Under the pieces are notes generated by a model. It worked only from the letters and a program-made list of their open reading frames with translations. It was not told the DNA's origin and ran no database searches. This document shows, piece by piece, positions 1 through 8,657 of a DNA stretch of 51,321 nucleotides. The position numbers and the translations under genes are program-made. Position 1 is the first letter of the stretch. Every line of letters begins with the position of its first letter. The stretch spans positions 1-51,321 of the forward strand of contig CAMBMH010000008.1 of assembly GCA_945868575.1 (NCBI GenBank), written 5' to 3'. The stretch comes from Singulisphaera sp. GP187 (lineage in GTDB: Bacteria > Planctomycetota > Planctomycetia > Gemmatales > Gemmataceae).

Positions 1-635
1 TACCTATAAAGAGAATTCAATCTTAAAAGATTTAAAAAAGAAGACACAAAAAAGCAGAAAAAATAAACCAGATCCAATTTCAAATAAATGGAAATTGACA
101 AAATAAATATAATTAAAAAACCAATAATCTTAAAATTTGGGACCTTGGGTAAAAGAAAAGACGCCGCAGCACCTGCCAAAATGTAAAACCAAATTTCATA
201 CGAAAGAGACCAAAGCGAGTTATTCCAGACAAATACCCCGCCATAAACTCCCTGAAGCCCAGCCAGATTAACAAAGAAATTTTGCGTGTCAAAACTTTTA
301 CTGGCAACAAGGCCTGAAATCAAAAGAATTGGAAAATAGGGGACATAGATTCGAAAAAAACGATCAATAAAATAACTCGACAGATTTAAATTTCCGGAAA
401 CAGCCCTTTCAATCAGTTTGCCCCCCACAAGCATGCCACTAAGGGCAAAAAACAGCACAACCGCCTCGTGCCCAAGCCTTGATGCCGCAAAAAAAAGGAA
501 GGTGACTATATTTTTGGAACCCGGATCAAGCATTCCATATTCGACAAAATGTCCTCCCCTGATATGGCAAAAAACTACCGAAAAGGCGGCAAGAAACCGC
601 AACCAATCAATCCAGAATAAGCGTTTGGATTCCAT
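1..635 (-). CDS. Acyltransferase 3 family membrane O-acyltransferase (partial, 3' end outside window)
   Basis: This frame is open from the ATG at 635 to the window edge, giving 211 codons without a stop. The N-terminus has the usual acyltransferase-3 layout: FWIDWLRFLAAFSVV, then a His at residue 24 (FCH) matching the conserved catalytic-type His, then DRFFRIYVPYFP, and the family hallmark LWSLSYEIWFYIL near residues 144-156. Several hydrophobic stretches indicate a multi-pass inner-membrane protein. Family members move acyl groups, often acetyl, onto sugars of polysaccharides, lipids or peptidoglycan; the acceptor here cannot be told. The gene is more AT-rich than the genes from 0.85 kb onward, which may hint at an acquired surface-polysaccharide cluster to the left of the window. 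The missing C-terminal part could add a second domain such as SGNH. Confidence 0.85.
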   Translation of the reverse strand, partial: MESKRLFWIDWLRFLAAFSVVFCHIRGGHFVEYGMLDPGSKNIVTFLFFAASRLGHEAVVLFFALSGMLVGGKLIERAVSGNLNLSSYFIDRFFRIYVPYFPILLISGLVASKSFDTQNFFVNLAGLQGVYGGVFVWNNSLWSLSYEIWFYILAGAAASFLLPKVPNFKIIGFLIIFILSISIYLKLDLVYFFCFFVSSFLNLLRLNSLYR

Positions 636-851
636 GAACAGGTAGACTTTTGTTTTGGCTATAAAACGGATTCAGAAAAAATCAGGTCCAACAGCATTCT
701 GAACCCATTTGTTTTTTAGCATTCAATCCTGACTGTTTCCATGGCCACCCACCCATTTCAGAATATTTTCAAGGCGACAAAGGTTCCGGAACCACTAGAT
801 TTTCCCGGTGCCCTCCTTTGGTATTTCTCCACTTCTCCGGAGCCTTTCCCC

Positions 852-1790
852 ATGTTGCCCCTGCTCTTCCGTGTCCCGGTCTCCCGTGCCAGGGTATTGG
901 CCTTGGCTTTGTGTTTTGCGTTGTGCTCCGGTTGGGCCACCGCCCAAAAACCCGCCGCAGGCCCCAAAGTCCCCGACAATGTGATCTTTGAAACAGGCAT
1001 CGAATATGCCAAGCCCTCGGGCGCCGAACCGCTGCACCTCAACATGGCCCGTCCCAAAAACGCCGATGGCCCACTTCCCGCCATACTTTGTATCCACGGG
1101 GGCGGCTTCCGCGCGGGCAAACGCGATAGCTACGATGGTCTTTGCATCAAGCTCGCCTCGGAAGGCTTTGTCGCCGTGACCATGACCTATCGCCTTTCCC
1201 CCAAGTACAAATTCCCCGCGGCCGTCGAAGACAGCAAGGCGGCCGTTCGTTGGCTGCGCGCCAACGCGACCAAGTACGGGATCGATCCCAACCGGATCGG
1301 CGTGACGGGCGGATCTGCGGGTGGTCACCTGGCGCAGTTCCTGGGAGTGACCTCAGATGTGCGCGGCTTTGAAGGCGACGGGGGCAATCACGAACAATCG
1401 TCCAAAGTCAACTGCGTGATCAATGTGTACGGCCCCAGCGATTTCACCAAATCCTATGGCAAAAGTGTTGATGCCGCCGAAGTGCTTCCCCTGTTCCTGG
1501 GTGGAAACCTCCAGACAGCTCTCCCCGCGCACCTGCGCTCAAGCCCCCTTTACTGGGTGACCCCCAATGCCGCGCCTACCCTTTGTATCCATGGCACCGA
1601 AGACAAGTATGTCGCCCACGAACAGGCGGTCTGGATCGTTGACAAGCTCAAAGCCGCCGGGGTCGAAGCCGAACTCCTCACCCTTCAGGGTGCGGGCCAC
1701 GGTTTCAAAGGCGAAGATGCCCAAAAGGCGGACAAGGCCCTGTTGGACTACTTCAAAAAGCAGTTGAAAGCGGACAAATCCGCAAAGTAA
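852..1790 (+). CDS. Secreted alpha/beta-hydrolase (BD-FAE / esterase-lipase type)
   Basis: A 312-residue protein. I chose the ATG at 852 because it opens a good signal peptide (MLPLLFRVPVSRARVLALAL to about ATA-Q at 31-32); the frame continues upstream to 741 but the extra residues look non-coding. The serine-hydrolase parts are all visible: the oxyanion loop HGGGF at 82-86, the nucleophile Ser155 in GGSAGG, a likely Asp251 in HGTED and His283 in GAGHGF. The HGGG type with a late catalytic Asp and His resembles the BD-FAE/acetyl-xylan or feruloyl esterase relatives common in planctomycetes, so the probable role is removing ester groups from plant or algal polysaccharide outside the cytoplasm. 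It stands alone and ends at a strong terminator. Confidence 0.85.
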   Translation: MLPLLFRVPVSRARVLALALCFALCSGWATAQKPAAGPKVPDNVIFETGIEYAKPSGAEPLHLNMARPKNADGPLPAILCIHGGGFRAGKRDSYDGLCIKLASEGFVAVTMTYRLSPKYKFPAAVEDSKAAVRWLRANATKYGIDPNRIGVTGGSAGGHLAQFLGVTSDVRGFEGDGGNHEQSSKVNCVINVYGPSDFTKSYGKSVDAAEVLPLFLGGNLQTALPAHLRSSPLYWVTPNAAPTLCIHGTEDKYVAHEQAVWIVDKLKAAGVEAELLTLQGAGHGFKGEDAQKADKALLDYFKKQLKADKSAK

Positions 1791-1805
1791 ACCAGGCAAA
1801 TAAAC

Positions 1806-1849
1806 AAAGTCGCCTTTGACTTCCCCAGTAGGGTCAAAGGCGACTTTTT
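1806..1849 (+). terminator. Intrinsic terminator after the esterase gene
   Basis: A perfect 15-bp stem (AAAGTCGCCTTTGAC, 1806-1820, pairing with 1833-1847) closes a 12-nt loop and runs into five T residues. The A-run on the other side lets it also work, less well, for the uxaB transcript arriving on the minus strand. Confidence 0.9.
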
Positions 1850-1910
1850 GTTTGTATCAACAGAAATCTATTGAGTGGTCTTTTTCCGACCGGCTTTGTC
1901 CTCGTATCGT

Positions 1911-3068
1911 TTAGGCCGGATCGACCAGCTTGCCCCCATCGGCCAAAACCTCACTCAGCAACGGCGCGGGTTTGCCAAATTTGCTCCGGTATTCTTCCCT
2001 TGAGGGGACCAGACGCACCTGAACCTTTTGGTCATGATGCAGGGATATGTCGGCCAATTTGTGATCGAGAAACGGATTGCGAAAACGATCGAGCACTTCG
2101 TGGGCAAATTCCAGAGGCTTGTCGACCCGTCCCTCCAAAACCGGAACGACTTCGGTTTCCAGCAGTTTGGTTAGCCAGGGGCCAAGTGTCGCATCATTGA
2201 CCGCGTCGCGGACAATCTTGAAACCCTTGGGCCACGACCGGATCAGAAGCGCCGTGTGGGCCCCGTTCAAAAGCCGGACTTTCCGCAGGAAATAAGGAAG
2301 CACATCCGGAGTCCAGATGATCGAGGGGTGCTCGATCCAGCGGGGCGATCCGGGAATTTCTTCGATCGCAAAAAGCGCATAAGGCTCGCAGGCGATCAGC
2401 ATCGGATCCTTTTCGAGCAAAGGATGCCCCGCCGGAGTGCCGGTCACGATGCGATCGACCAGCGTGTTGTGCCAGGTGCACTTGTTGGCGACATAATCGA
2501 CCACCGCGCCATCAAGTTTCCACTCACGGGCCAAATTGATCACGATCTCCCGCAGAATCCGCGCATTGTTTTCGCGCAGCTCGCAAGGGACAATCGCCAG
2601 GGGCGCGGCGCCTGCTTCAAAGCGCCCGCGCAGCACGGCAAGGAGCTTGGCGGGAAACGATTTTGGCGGAGCATCCGTCGGTTTGTCCTCCGGGGAGAGC
2701 TCATAGCCCGCTTCGGTGGTGTTGGAAAGAATCACTTTCAGGTCGTGGCTTTGCGCGACTTTGAGGATCTCGTTCCATTGGGTTTGCGCGACCAGGGCGC
2801 GGGAAATGCTTTCGCACTCCTCAAGGCGCTCGACGGTCTGTCCCTTTTCAAATCCCCGGACCAAAACATGGTAGCGCCCATGATTTTGGGTCAGGCCAGC
2901 GGCCCGTTCGCCTCCGGTCGATTGGACCAGCACAACCTTGCCCACCGCCTTGCCCTCCGCCTTACCCCCCTTCTGGCCGGCCTGGTTGGCCTGGTGGATG
3001 AAGAGATCGGCGAACGCGCGCAGGAACCGGCCGGTGCCAAATTGAAGGATCGTTTCGGGGAGGCTCAT
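1911..3068 (-). CDS. uxaB: Tagaturonate reductase / mannitol dehydrogenase family
   Basis: A 385-residue NAD-dependent polyol dehydrogenase. The N-terminal nucleotide-binding start ILQFGTGRFLRAF (7-19) and the family motif PCELRENN (161-168) are typical of UxaB-like proteins. The catalytic K-x4-N-x2-H pattern of the mannitol dehydrogenase family is present as K263, N268 and H271 (KVRLLNGAH). UxaB interconverts D-tagaturonate and D-altronate in galacturonate catabolism, which would suit a pectin-degrading planctomycete; fructuronate reductase is the main alternative. Its ATG overlaps the ileS stop codon by one base (TAATG), so it is probably translated by coupling from ileS. No other hexuronate gene is nearby. 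Confidence 0.8.
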   Translation of the reverse strand: MSLPETILQFGTGRFLRAFADLFIHQANQAGQKGGKAEGKAVGKVVLVQSTGGERAAGLTQNHGRYHVLVRGFEKGQTVERLEECESISRALVAQTQWNEILKVAQSHDLKVILSNTTEAGYELSPEDKPTDAPPKSFPAKLLAVLRGRFEAGAAPLAIVPCELRENNARILREIVINLAREWKLDGAVVDYVANKCTWHNTLVDRIVTGTPAGHPLLEKDPMLIACEPYALFAIEEIPGSPRWIEHPSIIWTPDVLPYFLRKVRLLNGAHTALLIRSWPKGFKIVRDAVNDATLGPWLTKLLETEVVPVLEGRVDKPLEFAHEVLDRFRNPFLDHKLADISLHHDQKVQVRLVPSREEYRSKFGKPAPLLSEVLADGGKLVDPA

Positions 3069-6000
3069 TATGCTTTCCTCAGGCTGATCAGGAGAGGATG
3101 GCTTTCGATTTTGACCTCGGTCTGGTGGCCATTATCGCCGTGGGGCGCGCTGGCCCACGAGGTGGTCAGCGTTTCGGCGGCAATTGTTTCGCCATGGATT
3201 TTGATCGACTCGGTCAACTCGACAGCGGGGCTGGAAAGGTGCAGTTCGATCCGGTCTTCCAGTTGTAGATTGGCTTTCTTGCGAAGCTCCTGGACATTGC
3301 GGACAATGTCGCGGCTGAGCCCCTCAAGCGCCAGTTCCCTTGTGATGCGCCCATCCAGAGCGACCTGCGTATCCCGGTCGGCGACGCCCCCGAAACCTTC
3401 GGGCGCCTTGAGCTCGACCAACACATCCTCAGGGGCAAGCTCAAACGATTCGCCTTCGATTTCAAAGGCAAACGGCACACCCGCGGCGACTTTTGCAGAA
3501 AGCGCGAGCGGATCGGCGGCAAGAATCGCCTTTTGCGCGGCGCTTAGCTTTGCACCCATTTTGGGTCCAAGCGTGCGCATGTTGGCTTTTACCGCAGCAC
3601 CCAGCAGTGTTCCCGAAGTCTGGTCGTGGACCGAAACTTTCTTGACATTGAGCTCTTCGGTGATCTGGTCGGGGAAGCGGGTTACCGCCGCCTTCTCGGT
3701 ATCCGAGGCGCACTGGACCCGAAGTTCGGCCAGGGGTTGGCGGACTTTGATCTTGAGACCGTTTCGCGCGGAAAGTCCGAGCGAGATGATCTTGAGCAGG
3801 GAGTTGATTTGCGCCGAAAGCTCTTCGTCGATCAGGTTGGCATCGGGTTGGGGGAAGGGTTCGAGATGGATACTCGATTTCCCCTTGGGGCAAAGGTTCT
3901 GGTGCATCGCATCGGTGATGAAAGGGATCATCGGCGCGCAGATACGCGTGATGGTCACCAGCACCTGATGCAGGGTCTGATAGGCGGCGTTCTTGTCGGC
4001 GCCCGCGCCCGCCTTCCAGAAGCGCCTCCGGTTGCGACGCACATACCAGTTGGAAACCTTGTCATCGACAAACGATTCCAGCTCGGCGCAAAGCTTGGCA
4101 AGGTCGTAACCCTTGTAGGCTTCGTGGGCCGTCTGAACCAGCTTTTGAAGATCCGAAAGGATCCACTTGTCCAGATCGGTCAGCGATTCCCGGCCGACAG
4201 GGGTGCCATCGGGATCGTAGCCGTCCAGGCGGGCATAGTTGCAGAAGAACGAGTAGGTGTTCCACAGCTTGAGGAAGAAGCGCGCGCGGACTTCCTCGGC
4301 GGGACCGGGGCCAAAGTTGACATTATGAGACGGATTTTGTCGGCAATACATCCAGCGGACCAGGTCGGCGCCCATCGGGGGATGGGTTTCCATTTTCCCC
4401 TGTTTGCCCGCAATCTGGTATCCGTTGTCGGCGGCCCCTTCGAAGGGGATCGAATTCCCCTTCGACTTGTGCATCTCATCGCCGTTCTGGTCGCGAACCA
4501 GTGCGTGACCCAAAAGGGTCTTGAAGGGGGCGCGGCCAACCATCATCGTGGACATCGCCAACAGCGCATAGAACCAGTTGCGGAACTGCCCCGGGAAGCA
4601 CTCGGTGATGAGGTCGGCGGGGAACCACTTTTCCCATTCGGCGCGATCGGTGTTGTAACCCATCGTGGAGAAGGGGACGATCCCCGCGTCCAGCCACGGA
4701 TTGCCTACATCGGGGATCCGGGTCATGATCTTTCCGGTCTTTTGGCTTTTGATCTTGACCATGTCGATCCAGGGCTTGTGCAACGAGCGACCCTTGATGT
4801 GCTCAAGCCCCTCGACAGCCCGGGCTTCGAGCTCTTCGCGGCTGCCGATGACTTCGAATTCGCCTGTTTCGTGATCTTCCCACACCGGAAGGGCCAAGCC
4901 CCAGAACCGCTTTTTGGAGATCATCCAGTCGCCCATGTTTTTCAGCCAATCGAGCTCGCGCTGGTGGCCAAACGAGGGGATCCACTTGATGTCATCGCAA
5001 ACCTTCATGATCTCTTCGCGCCACGACATCCCGATGAACCATTCATCAACCAGACGGAAGAGGACCTCGGTCTTGCAGCGCCAGCAGTGCGGGTATTTGT
5101 GTGGATACTTCTCGGTGGCGAAAAGCACGCCGCGGCTGGTGAGGTTGTCGATGATGAAATCGGTCGTTGCCGATTCCGAGGCATTCTTGCCATCAAGGAT
5201 TCCGAAACCGGGCAGGAAGCAGCCGAACTCGTCCAGAGGCGCAATGCCCGGAAGCTTTTCGTTCTGGCCCAGGACAAAGTCTTCCTTGCCGCAACCGGGA
5301 GCGATATGGACGATCCCCGTACCCTCGGTCTCGCCGACTTCTTTCCAGGCAATGACCCGGTGAGCCTCCTTGGCGGATTGGGGCGTGGCATAGCCCCGCT
5401 GTTGGGCGACGCGAACCAGCTCGTACGGAAAGCCGCCCGCCGTGTTTTGCGCTTCGAGGTCGTCCCAGGGGCCGTCATAGGCCCAGCCGATCATTTCGGC
5501 GCCCTTGAGCTCGCCCAGGATTTCGGCTCCACCTTTTTCCTTGAACATCTGTTCGAGGGTCTTGAGACGGGGAACCCCTTCGAGCCATTCCTTGCGCTTG
5601 AACTCTTCGTCAAGACGCTTGGCGGTGTAGGCCCCCTTGGCCAGATAATAGATCTGGTCGCGGTGCTTGATCTTCAGATAAGTAAGCTCCGGATTGACCG
5701 CGGCCGCGACATTGCTCGAAAGTGTCCAAGGCGTGGTGGTCCAGGCCAACAGGAACGCATTTTCCTCATTGCGCAGGGCAAATTTTACAAACAGGGCCCG
5801 GTGCGCCACCATCTGGTACCCTTCGGCCATCTCCATTTGGCTCAGGCCAACGGAACAGCGCGGGCACCAGGGCATCGCGTCATAACCCCGAAATACCAGA
5901 CCCCGCTCGTGGCACTTTTTCAGAAACGACCAGATCGTGGTGTTGTTGACCTCGGACATGGTGAAGTAGCTACGGCGATCGTCCGGGTTTTTCGCCCAAT

Positions 6001-6469
6001 CTTCCTCCTTGTCCCAATCCATCCAATAGCCCAAGCGAATCGACTGCTCGGTCTGGACTTTGGCGAAACGGTTGACTCGCTCCTTGCAAAGGTTCACAAA
6101 CTTGTCGATCGAGGCGAACTTGTCCCCCTCGACCAGGTTTTCGATGTCGCGCTTGGAGCGGAGCTTGAGCTCCTTTTCGACCTCGACCTCGACCCAAAGC
6201 CCCTGGCAATCGAAGCCGTTTTGATACCTCAGGTGGCAGCCACACATGGCGTGATAGCGCTGGAAGGCGTCCTTGTAGGTCCGGCCCCACGCATGATGCA
6301 CGCCCATCGGGTTGTTGGCGGTGATGGGACCGTCCAAAAACGACCATTTTGGCCCATTGGCGTTCTGCTTGCGCAGGGTTTCAAAGGCTTCGGTATCCTG
6401 CCAATGTTTGAGGATGCCCCGTTCGAGTGCGGGAAAATCGACCTGGGTATCGACCTTGGCAAATGTCAT
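3068..6469 (-). CDS. ileS: Isoleucyl-tRNA synthetase, long form with GVHH in place of HIGH
   Basis: A protein of 1133 residues that charges tRNA-Ile with isoleucine in the cytoplasm. I start it at MTFAKVDTQVDF (6469) because the 14 residues before it look unrelated to the family. The order is a Rossmann catalytic core, an editing (CP1) insertion, then an anticodon-binding domain and a long C-terminal part. The class I signature is altered: residues 56-59 read G-V-H-H where HIGH is expected. The second signature (KMSKS) reads EMHKSKGN at 665-672, keeping the catalytic Lys668-Ser669. The motif WMISKKRFWG is conserved. The length and signature point to the IleRS2 clade. There is no nearby second copy, so it may be the housekeeping enzyme. 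uxaB follows with a one-base overlap. Confidence 0.93.
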   Translation of the reverse strand: MTFAKVDTQVDFPALERGILKHWQDTEAFETLRKQNANGPKWSFLDGPITANNPMGVHHAWGRTYKDAFQRYHAMCGCHLRYQNGFDCQGLWVEVEVEKELKLRSKRDIENLVEGDKFASIDKFVNLCKERVNRFAKVQTEQSIRLGYWMDWDKEEDWAKNPDDRRSYFTMSEVNNTTIWSFLKKCHERGLVFRGYDAMPWCPRCSVGLSQMEMAEGYQMVAHRALFVKFALRNEENAFLLAWTTTPWTLSSNVAAAVNPELTYLKIKHRDQIYYLAKGAYTAKRLDEEFKRKEWLEGVPRLKTLEQMFKEKGGAEILGELKGAEMIGWAYDGPWDDLEAQNTAGGFPYELVRVAQQRGYATPQSAKEAHRVIAWKEVGETEGTGIVHIAPGCGKEDFVLGQNEKLPGIAPLDEFGCFLPGFGILDGKNASESATTDFIIDNLTSRGVLFATEKYPHKYPHCWRCKTEVLFRLVDEWFIGMSWREEIMKVCDDIKWIPSFGHQRELDWLKNMGDWMISKKRFWGLALPVWEDHETGEFEVIGSREELEARAVEGLEHIKGRSLHKPWIDMVKIKSQKTGKIMTRIPDVGNPWLDAGIVPFSTMGYNTDRAEWEKWFPADLITECFPGQFRNWFYALLAMSTMMVGRAPFKTLLGHALVRDQNGDEMHKSKGNSIPFEGAADNGYQIAGKQGKMETHPPMGADLVRWMYCRQNPSHNVNFGPGPAEEVRARFFLKLWNTYSFFCNYARLDGYDPDGTPVGRESLTDLDKWILSDLQKLVQTAHEAYKGYDLAKLCAELESFVDDKVSNWYVRRNRRRFWKAGAGADKNAAYQTLHQVLVTITRICAPMIPFITDAMHQNLCPKGKSSIHLEPFPQPDANLIDEELSAQINSLLKIISLGLSARNGLKIKVRQPLAELRVQCASDTEKAAVTRFPDQITEELNVKKVSVHDQTSGTLLGAAVKANMRTLGPKMGAKLSAAQKAILAADPLALSAKVAAGVPFAFEIEGESFELAPEDVLVELKAPEGFGGVADRDTQVALDGRITRELALEGLSRDIVRNVQELRKKANLQLEDRIELHLSSPAVELTESIKIHGETIAAETLTTSWASAPHGDNGHQTEVKIESHPLLISLRKA

Positions 6470-6846
6470 GGGAACAGCCCGCCATCCATCCAAACAGACA
6501 TAAGAATCCACGGAACCGCGCCAAAAGGCCGGATCTCGTCCAGAGAAGATTCTAGAAAATGGGGAGGAGGGCGCGACGGTTTGGTCAAACGGGGCCGAAA
6601 CGGGAGCCCTAATAATCGGAAACCGTGGGCCAGAAAGGTCAAAACCGTCTTAGACGAGTTCAAAGTTCGCCTCTTGGGGACCAAAACTTTCCTCTTTAGG
6701 GCCAGACTTTTCTCTTTGGGAGGCCAAATCTTTCCTCAGGGAGACGCAAAACCTCTGCCGGACCCGTTTTTTGACCGATTTTACCTCAGCGCACAAGCAT
6801 CCACCGCCCACCAGGGCAATCTTGTACATTTTTGACCGGGGACCCG
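6470..6846. other. Divergent intergenic region between ileS and purN
   Basis: About 375 bp with no supportable gene. It contains pyrimidine-rich stretches with repeated CTTTCCTC/CTTTTCTCTTTGG-like words near 6668-6740. It must hold the promoters for both directions, but no clear -35/-10 pair or riboswitch was recognised. Long antisense frames crossing ileS extend into it and are not genes. Confidence 0.5.
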
Positions 6847-7542
6847 ATGCAAAAAACCAATTTGGACACCAAATCGTCCCAAGGGACCCCCGATCGGGGC
6901 CGACTGAAAATGGCGGTCCTTTTGTCGGGGTCGGGCACCACCTTCCAAAACCTCCTGGACCGTATAACTCCTGGCAAGCTCGATGCCCGAGTGGTTTTGG
7001 TTCTTTCCGATCGGCCCGGAGTTTTAGGCCTGGAGCGCGCCGCCAAAGCCAACATTCCCCACGAGGTGATCGACCGCAAATCCTTTTCCTCGGCCCAAGC
7101 GTTTTCCGAAACGATGTTCGAGGCTATTCGTGCTTCCGGGGCGGATCTGGTCGTGTTGGCCGGATTTTTGCGACTTTTGCCCATTCCCTCCGATTTCACC
7201 CACAAAGTGATGAACATTCACCCCTCGCTGATCCCATCCTTTTGCGGAAAGGGATTCCACGGGCATCATGTCCATCAGGCCGTTCTGGACGCGGGCAACA
7301 AAATCACAGGCTGCACGGTCCACTTCGCCGATAACGAATATGACCATGGCCCGATACTTGTCCAAAAAGCGGTCGAGGTCGCCGAAGACGATACAGCCGA
7401 TTCCCTGGCCAAACGGGTATTCGCCGTCGAATGCGAAGCCTATCCCGAAGCGATCGAAGCGTTCCTTGAGGAGCGAATCCGGGTTTCGGGCCGCACCGCC
7501 CGGATAGTTCGCAACAGCGACCACGCAGGATGGGACGCGTAA
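6847..7542 (+). CDS. purN: Phosphoribosylglycinamide formyltransferase
   Basis: A 231-residue enzyme that transfers the formyl group of 10-formyl-tetrahydrofolate to GAR, the third step of purine synthesis. The start AVLLSGSGTTFQNLL (23-37) is the phosphate-binding part. The catalytic triad is readable as N123 and H125 (VMNIHPSLIP) and D166 (DNEYDHGPIL), equivalent to E. coli N106, H108 and D144. The family usually begins right at the AVLLSGSG strand, so about 20 extra N-terminal residues are present; a TTG five codons upstream (6832) is another possible start. The stop codon overlaps the start of the next gene (TAATG). Confidence 0.93.
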   Translation: MQKTNLDTKSSQGTPDRGRLKMAVLLSGSGTTFQNLLDRITPGKLDARVVLVLSDRPGVLGLERAAKANIPHEVIDRKSFSSAQAFSETMFEAIRASGADLVVLAGFLRLLPIPSDFTHKVMNIHPSLIPSFCGKGFHGHHVHQAVLDAGNKITGCTVHFADNEYDHGPILVQKAVEVAEDDTADSLAKRVFAVECEAYPEAIEAFLEERIRVSGRTARIVRNSDHAGWDA

Positions 7543-8336
7543 TGGAACACGCAATAGGTGAACTCCCCTGGGAGGCCGTGGGCCTTGCCATAGGAACGCT
7601 TTTGGCGGGCTTTATCAACGCCCTTGCGGGTGGCGGGACGCTGCTCACCTTTCCGGCGCTGATGGCGTTTACAAGCGGTGTCGGCGCCAACTGCACCAGC
7701 ACACTGGCGCTATTGCCCGCGGCAATGTCAAGCTCACTTGCCTATCGTAGGGAGCTAAGCGAGGATCGGGCCTGGCTTACATGGCTTGCCCCGATCAGTC
7801 TGGTGGGGGCGATCATTGGCGGGCTATTGGTGATTCTTCCGAGCCCCGAACATTTTGACAGGATCGTCCCTTTTCTGGCGCTGACGGCATCGGTCCTGTT
7901 CGCGCTCCAGCCTCTTTTGGCTCCGCGCATCGCCATGGCCGAGAGCGCGTCGCGCAAACCCCCGCTGTGGGTCCTTTTTAGTCAGTTCCTGATCGCAATT
8001 TATGGCGCCTATTTCGGAGCCGGTATTGGGATTATGATGCTGGCGCTGTTGGGTTTGTTACCCCTGGGGGGGATCCAGCGCGCTAACGCCCTCAAGATTC
8101 TTCTTGCCGGGCTGATCAATCTTGTCGCCTCGCTTATCTTTCTTGCCGGTCCCTATCTCTTCGGAGTGGAGGCGGCGATCCGCTGGGATCTATTGGCCCT
8201 CATGGTCCCGCTTGCCATTTTGGGGGGGTACATGGGCGGGTTCTTCGGGAGAAAGATCCCCAAGCTCTACCTGAGGATTTTTGTGTTGATCGTCGGCTTC
8301 GGCCAGACCATCTGGTTTTTCCTCCGGATGGGGTGA
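7542..8336 (+). CDS. TauE/SafE (TSUP) family membrane permease
   Basis: A 264-residue hydrophobic protein with about eight membrane segments. The first segment has the family's repeat start [21 protein letters not shown] at roughly 24-44, and the second half contains a related stretch ([17 protein letters not shown]). TSUP proteins export or import small sulfur or carbon anions such as sulfite, sulfoacetate or thiosulfate; the substrate cannot be predicted. The ATG at 7542 overlaps the purN stop, so the two are probably co-translated although no metabolic link is obvious. An in-frame ATG at 7530 is an alternative. Its last 147 bases overlap a convergent gene. Confidence 0.85.
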   Translation: MEHAIGELPWEAVGLAIGTLLAGFINALAGGGTLLTFPALMAFTSGVGANCTSTLALLPAAMSSSLAYRRELSEDRAWLTWLAPISLVGAIIGGLLVILPSPEHFDRIVPFLALTASVLFALQPLLAPRIAMAESASRKPPLWVLFSQFLIAIYGAYFGAGIGIMMLALLGLLPLGGIQRANALKILLAGLINLVASLIFLAGPYLFGVEAAIRWDLLALMVPLAILGGYMGGFFGRKIPKLYLRIFVLIVGFGQTIWFFLRMG

Positions 8337-8588
8337 GAATCGGGCCCTTTTTTGCTCTTTTCTCTCCTCGGATCGCTTGTGCCAAAGATATAGCCCCTCG
8401 ACCTTGGTCCGTGCCCAAGGGGTTTTCCTCAGGAATTTGAGACTCGACTTGATGCTCGGTTCGTGGTTGAAGCAGTTGATCGAAATCTGATAACCCAACT
8501 CCTCCCAGCCAAAATGCTCGACAAGTTCGGTCAGTATTCGCTCCAGCGTGATTCCGTGTAGCGGGTTGTTTTTCTGGGGAGTTTCCAT
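8190..8588 (-). CDS. DUF2132 (VF530) family protein with an extended C-terminus
   Basis: A 132-residue frame whose first 70 residues match the DUF2132/VF530 pattern: [26 protein letters not shown], then [31 protein letters not shown]. The family is a small DNA-mimic-like or nucleic-acid-related fold of unknown role, normally about 70-80 residues. The remaining charged 60 residues lie antisense to the end of the permease gene and have no family counterpart, so they may be a run-on where the original stop was lost. The domain assignment is firm; the value of the tail is doubtful. Confidence 0.8.
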   Translation of the reverse strand: METPQKNNPLHGITLERILTELVEHFGWEELGYQISINCFNHEPSIKSSLKFLRKTPWARTKVEGLYLWHKRSEERKEQKRARFSPHPEEKPDGLAEADDQHKNPQVELGDLSPEEPAHVPPQNGKRDHEGQ

Positions 8589-8657
8589 CGGGTTTCCTGA
8601 ACGGTAATGGTTGGGGAAGGAATTTACCCCAGTGAATTTTTTGGGTTTGTTCTTTGA

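Noticed and set aside
3626-6835. A 1069-codon open frame on the plus strand opposite ileS
   Set aside because: It is the antisense of the GC-rich synthetase gene; its translation has no family pattern, while ileS explains every base.
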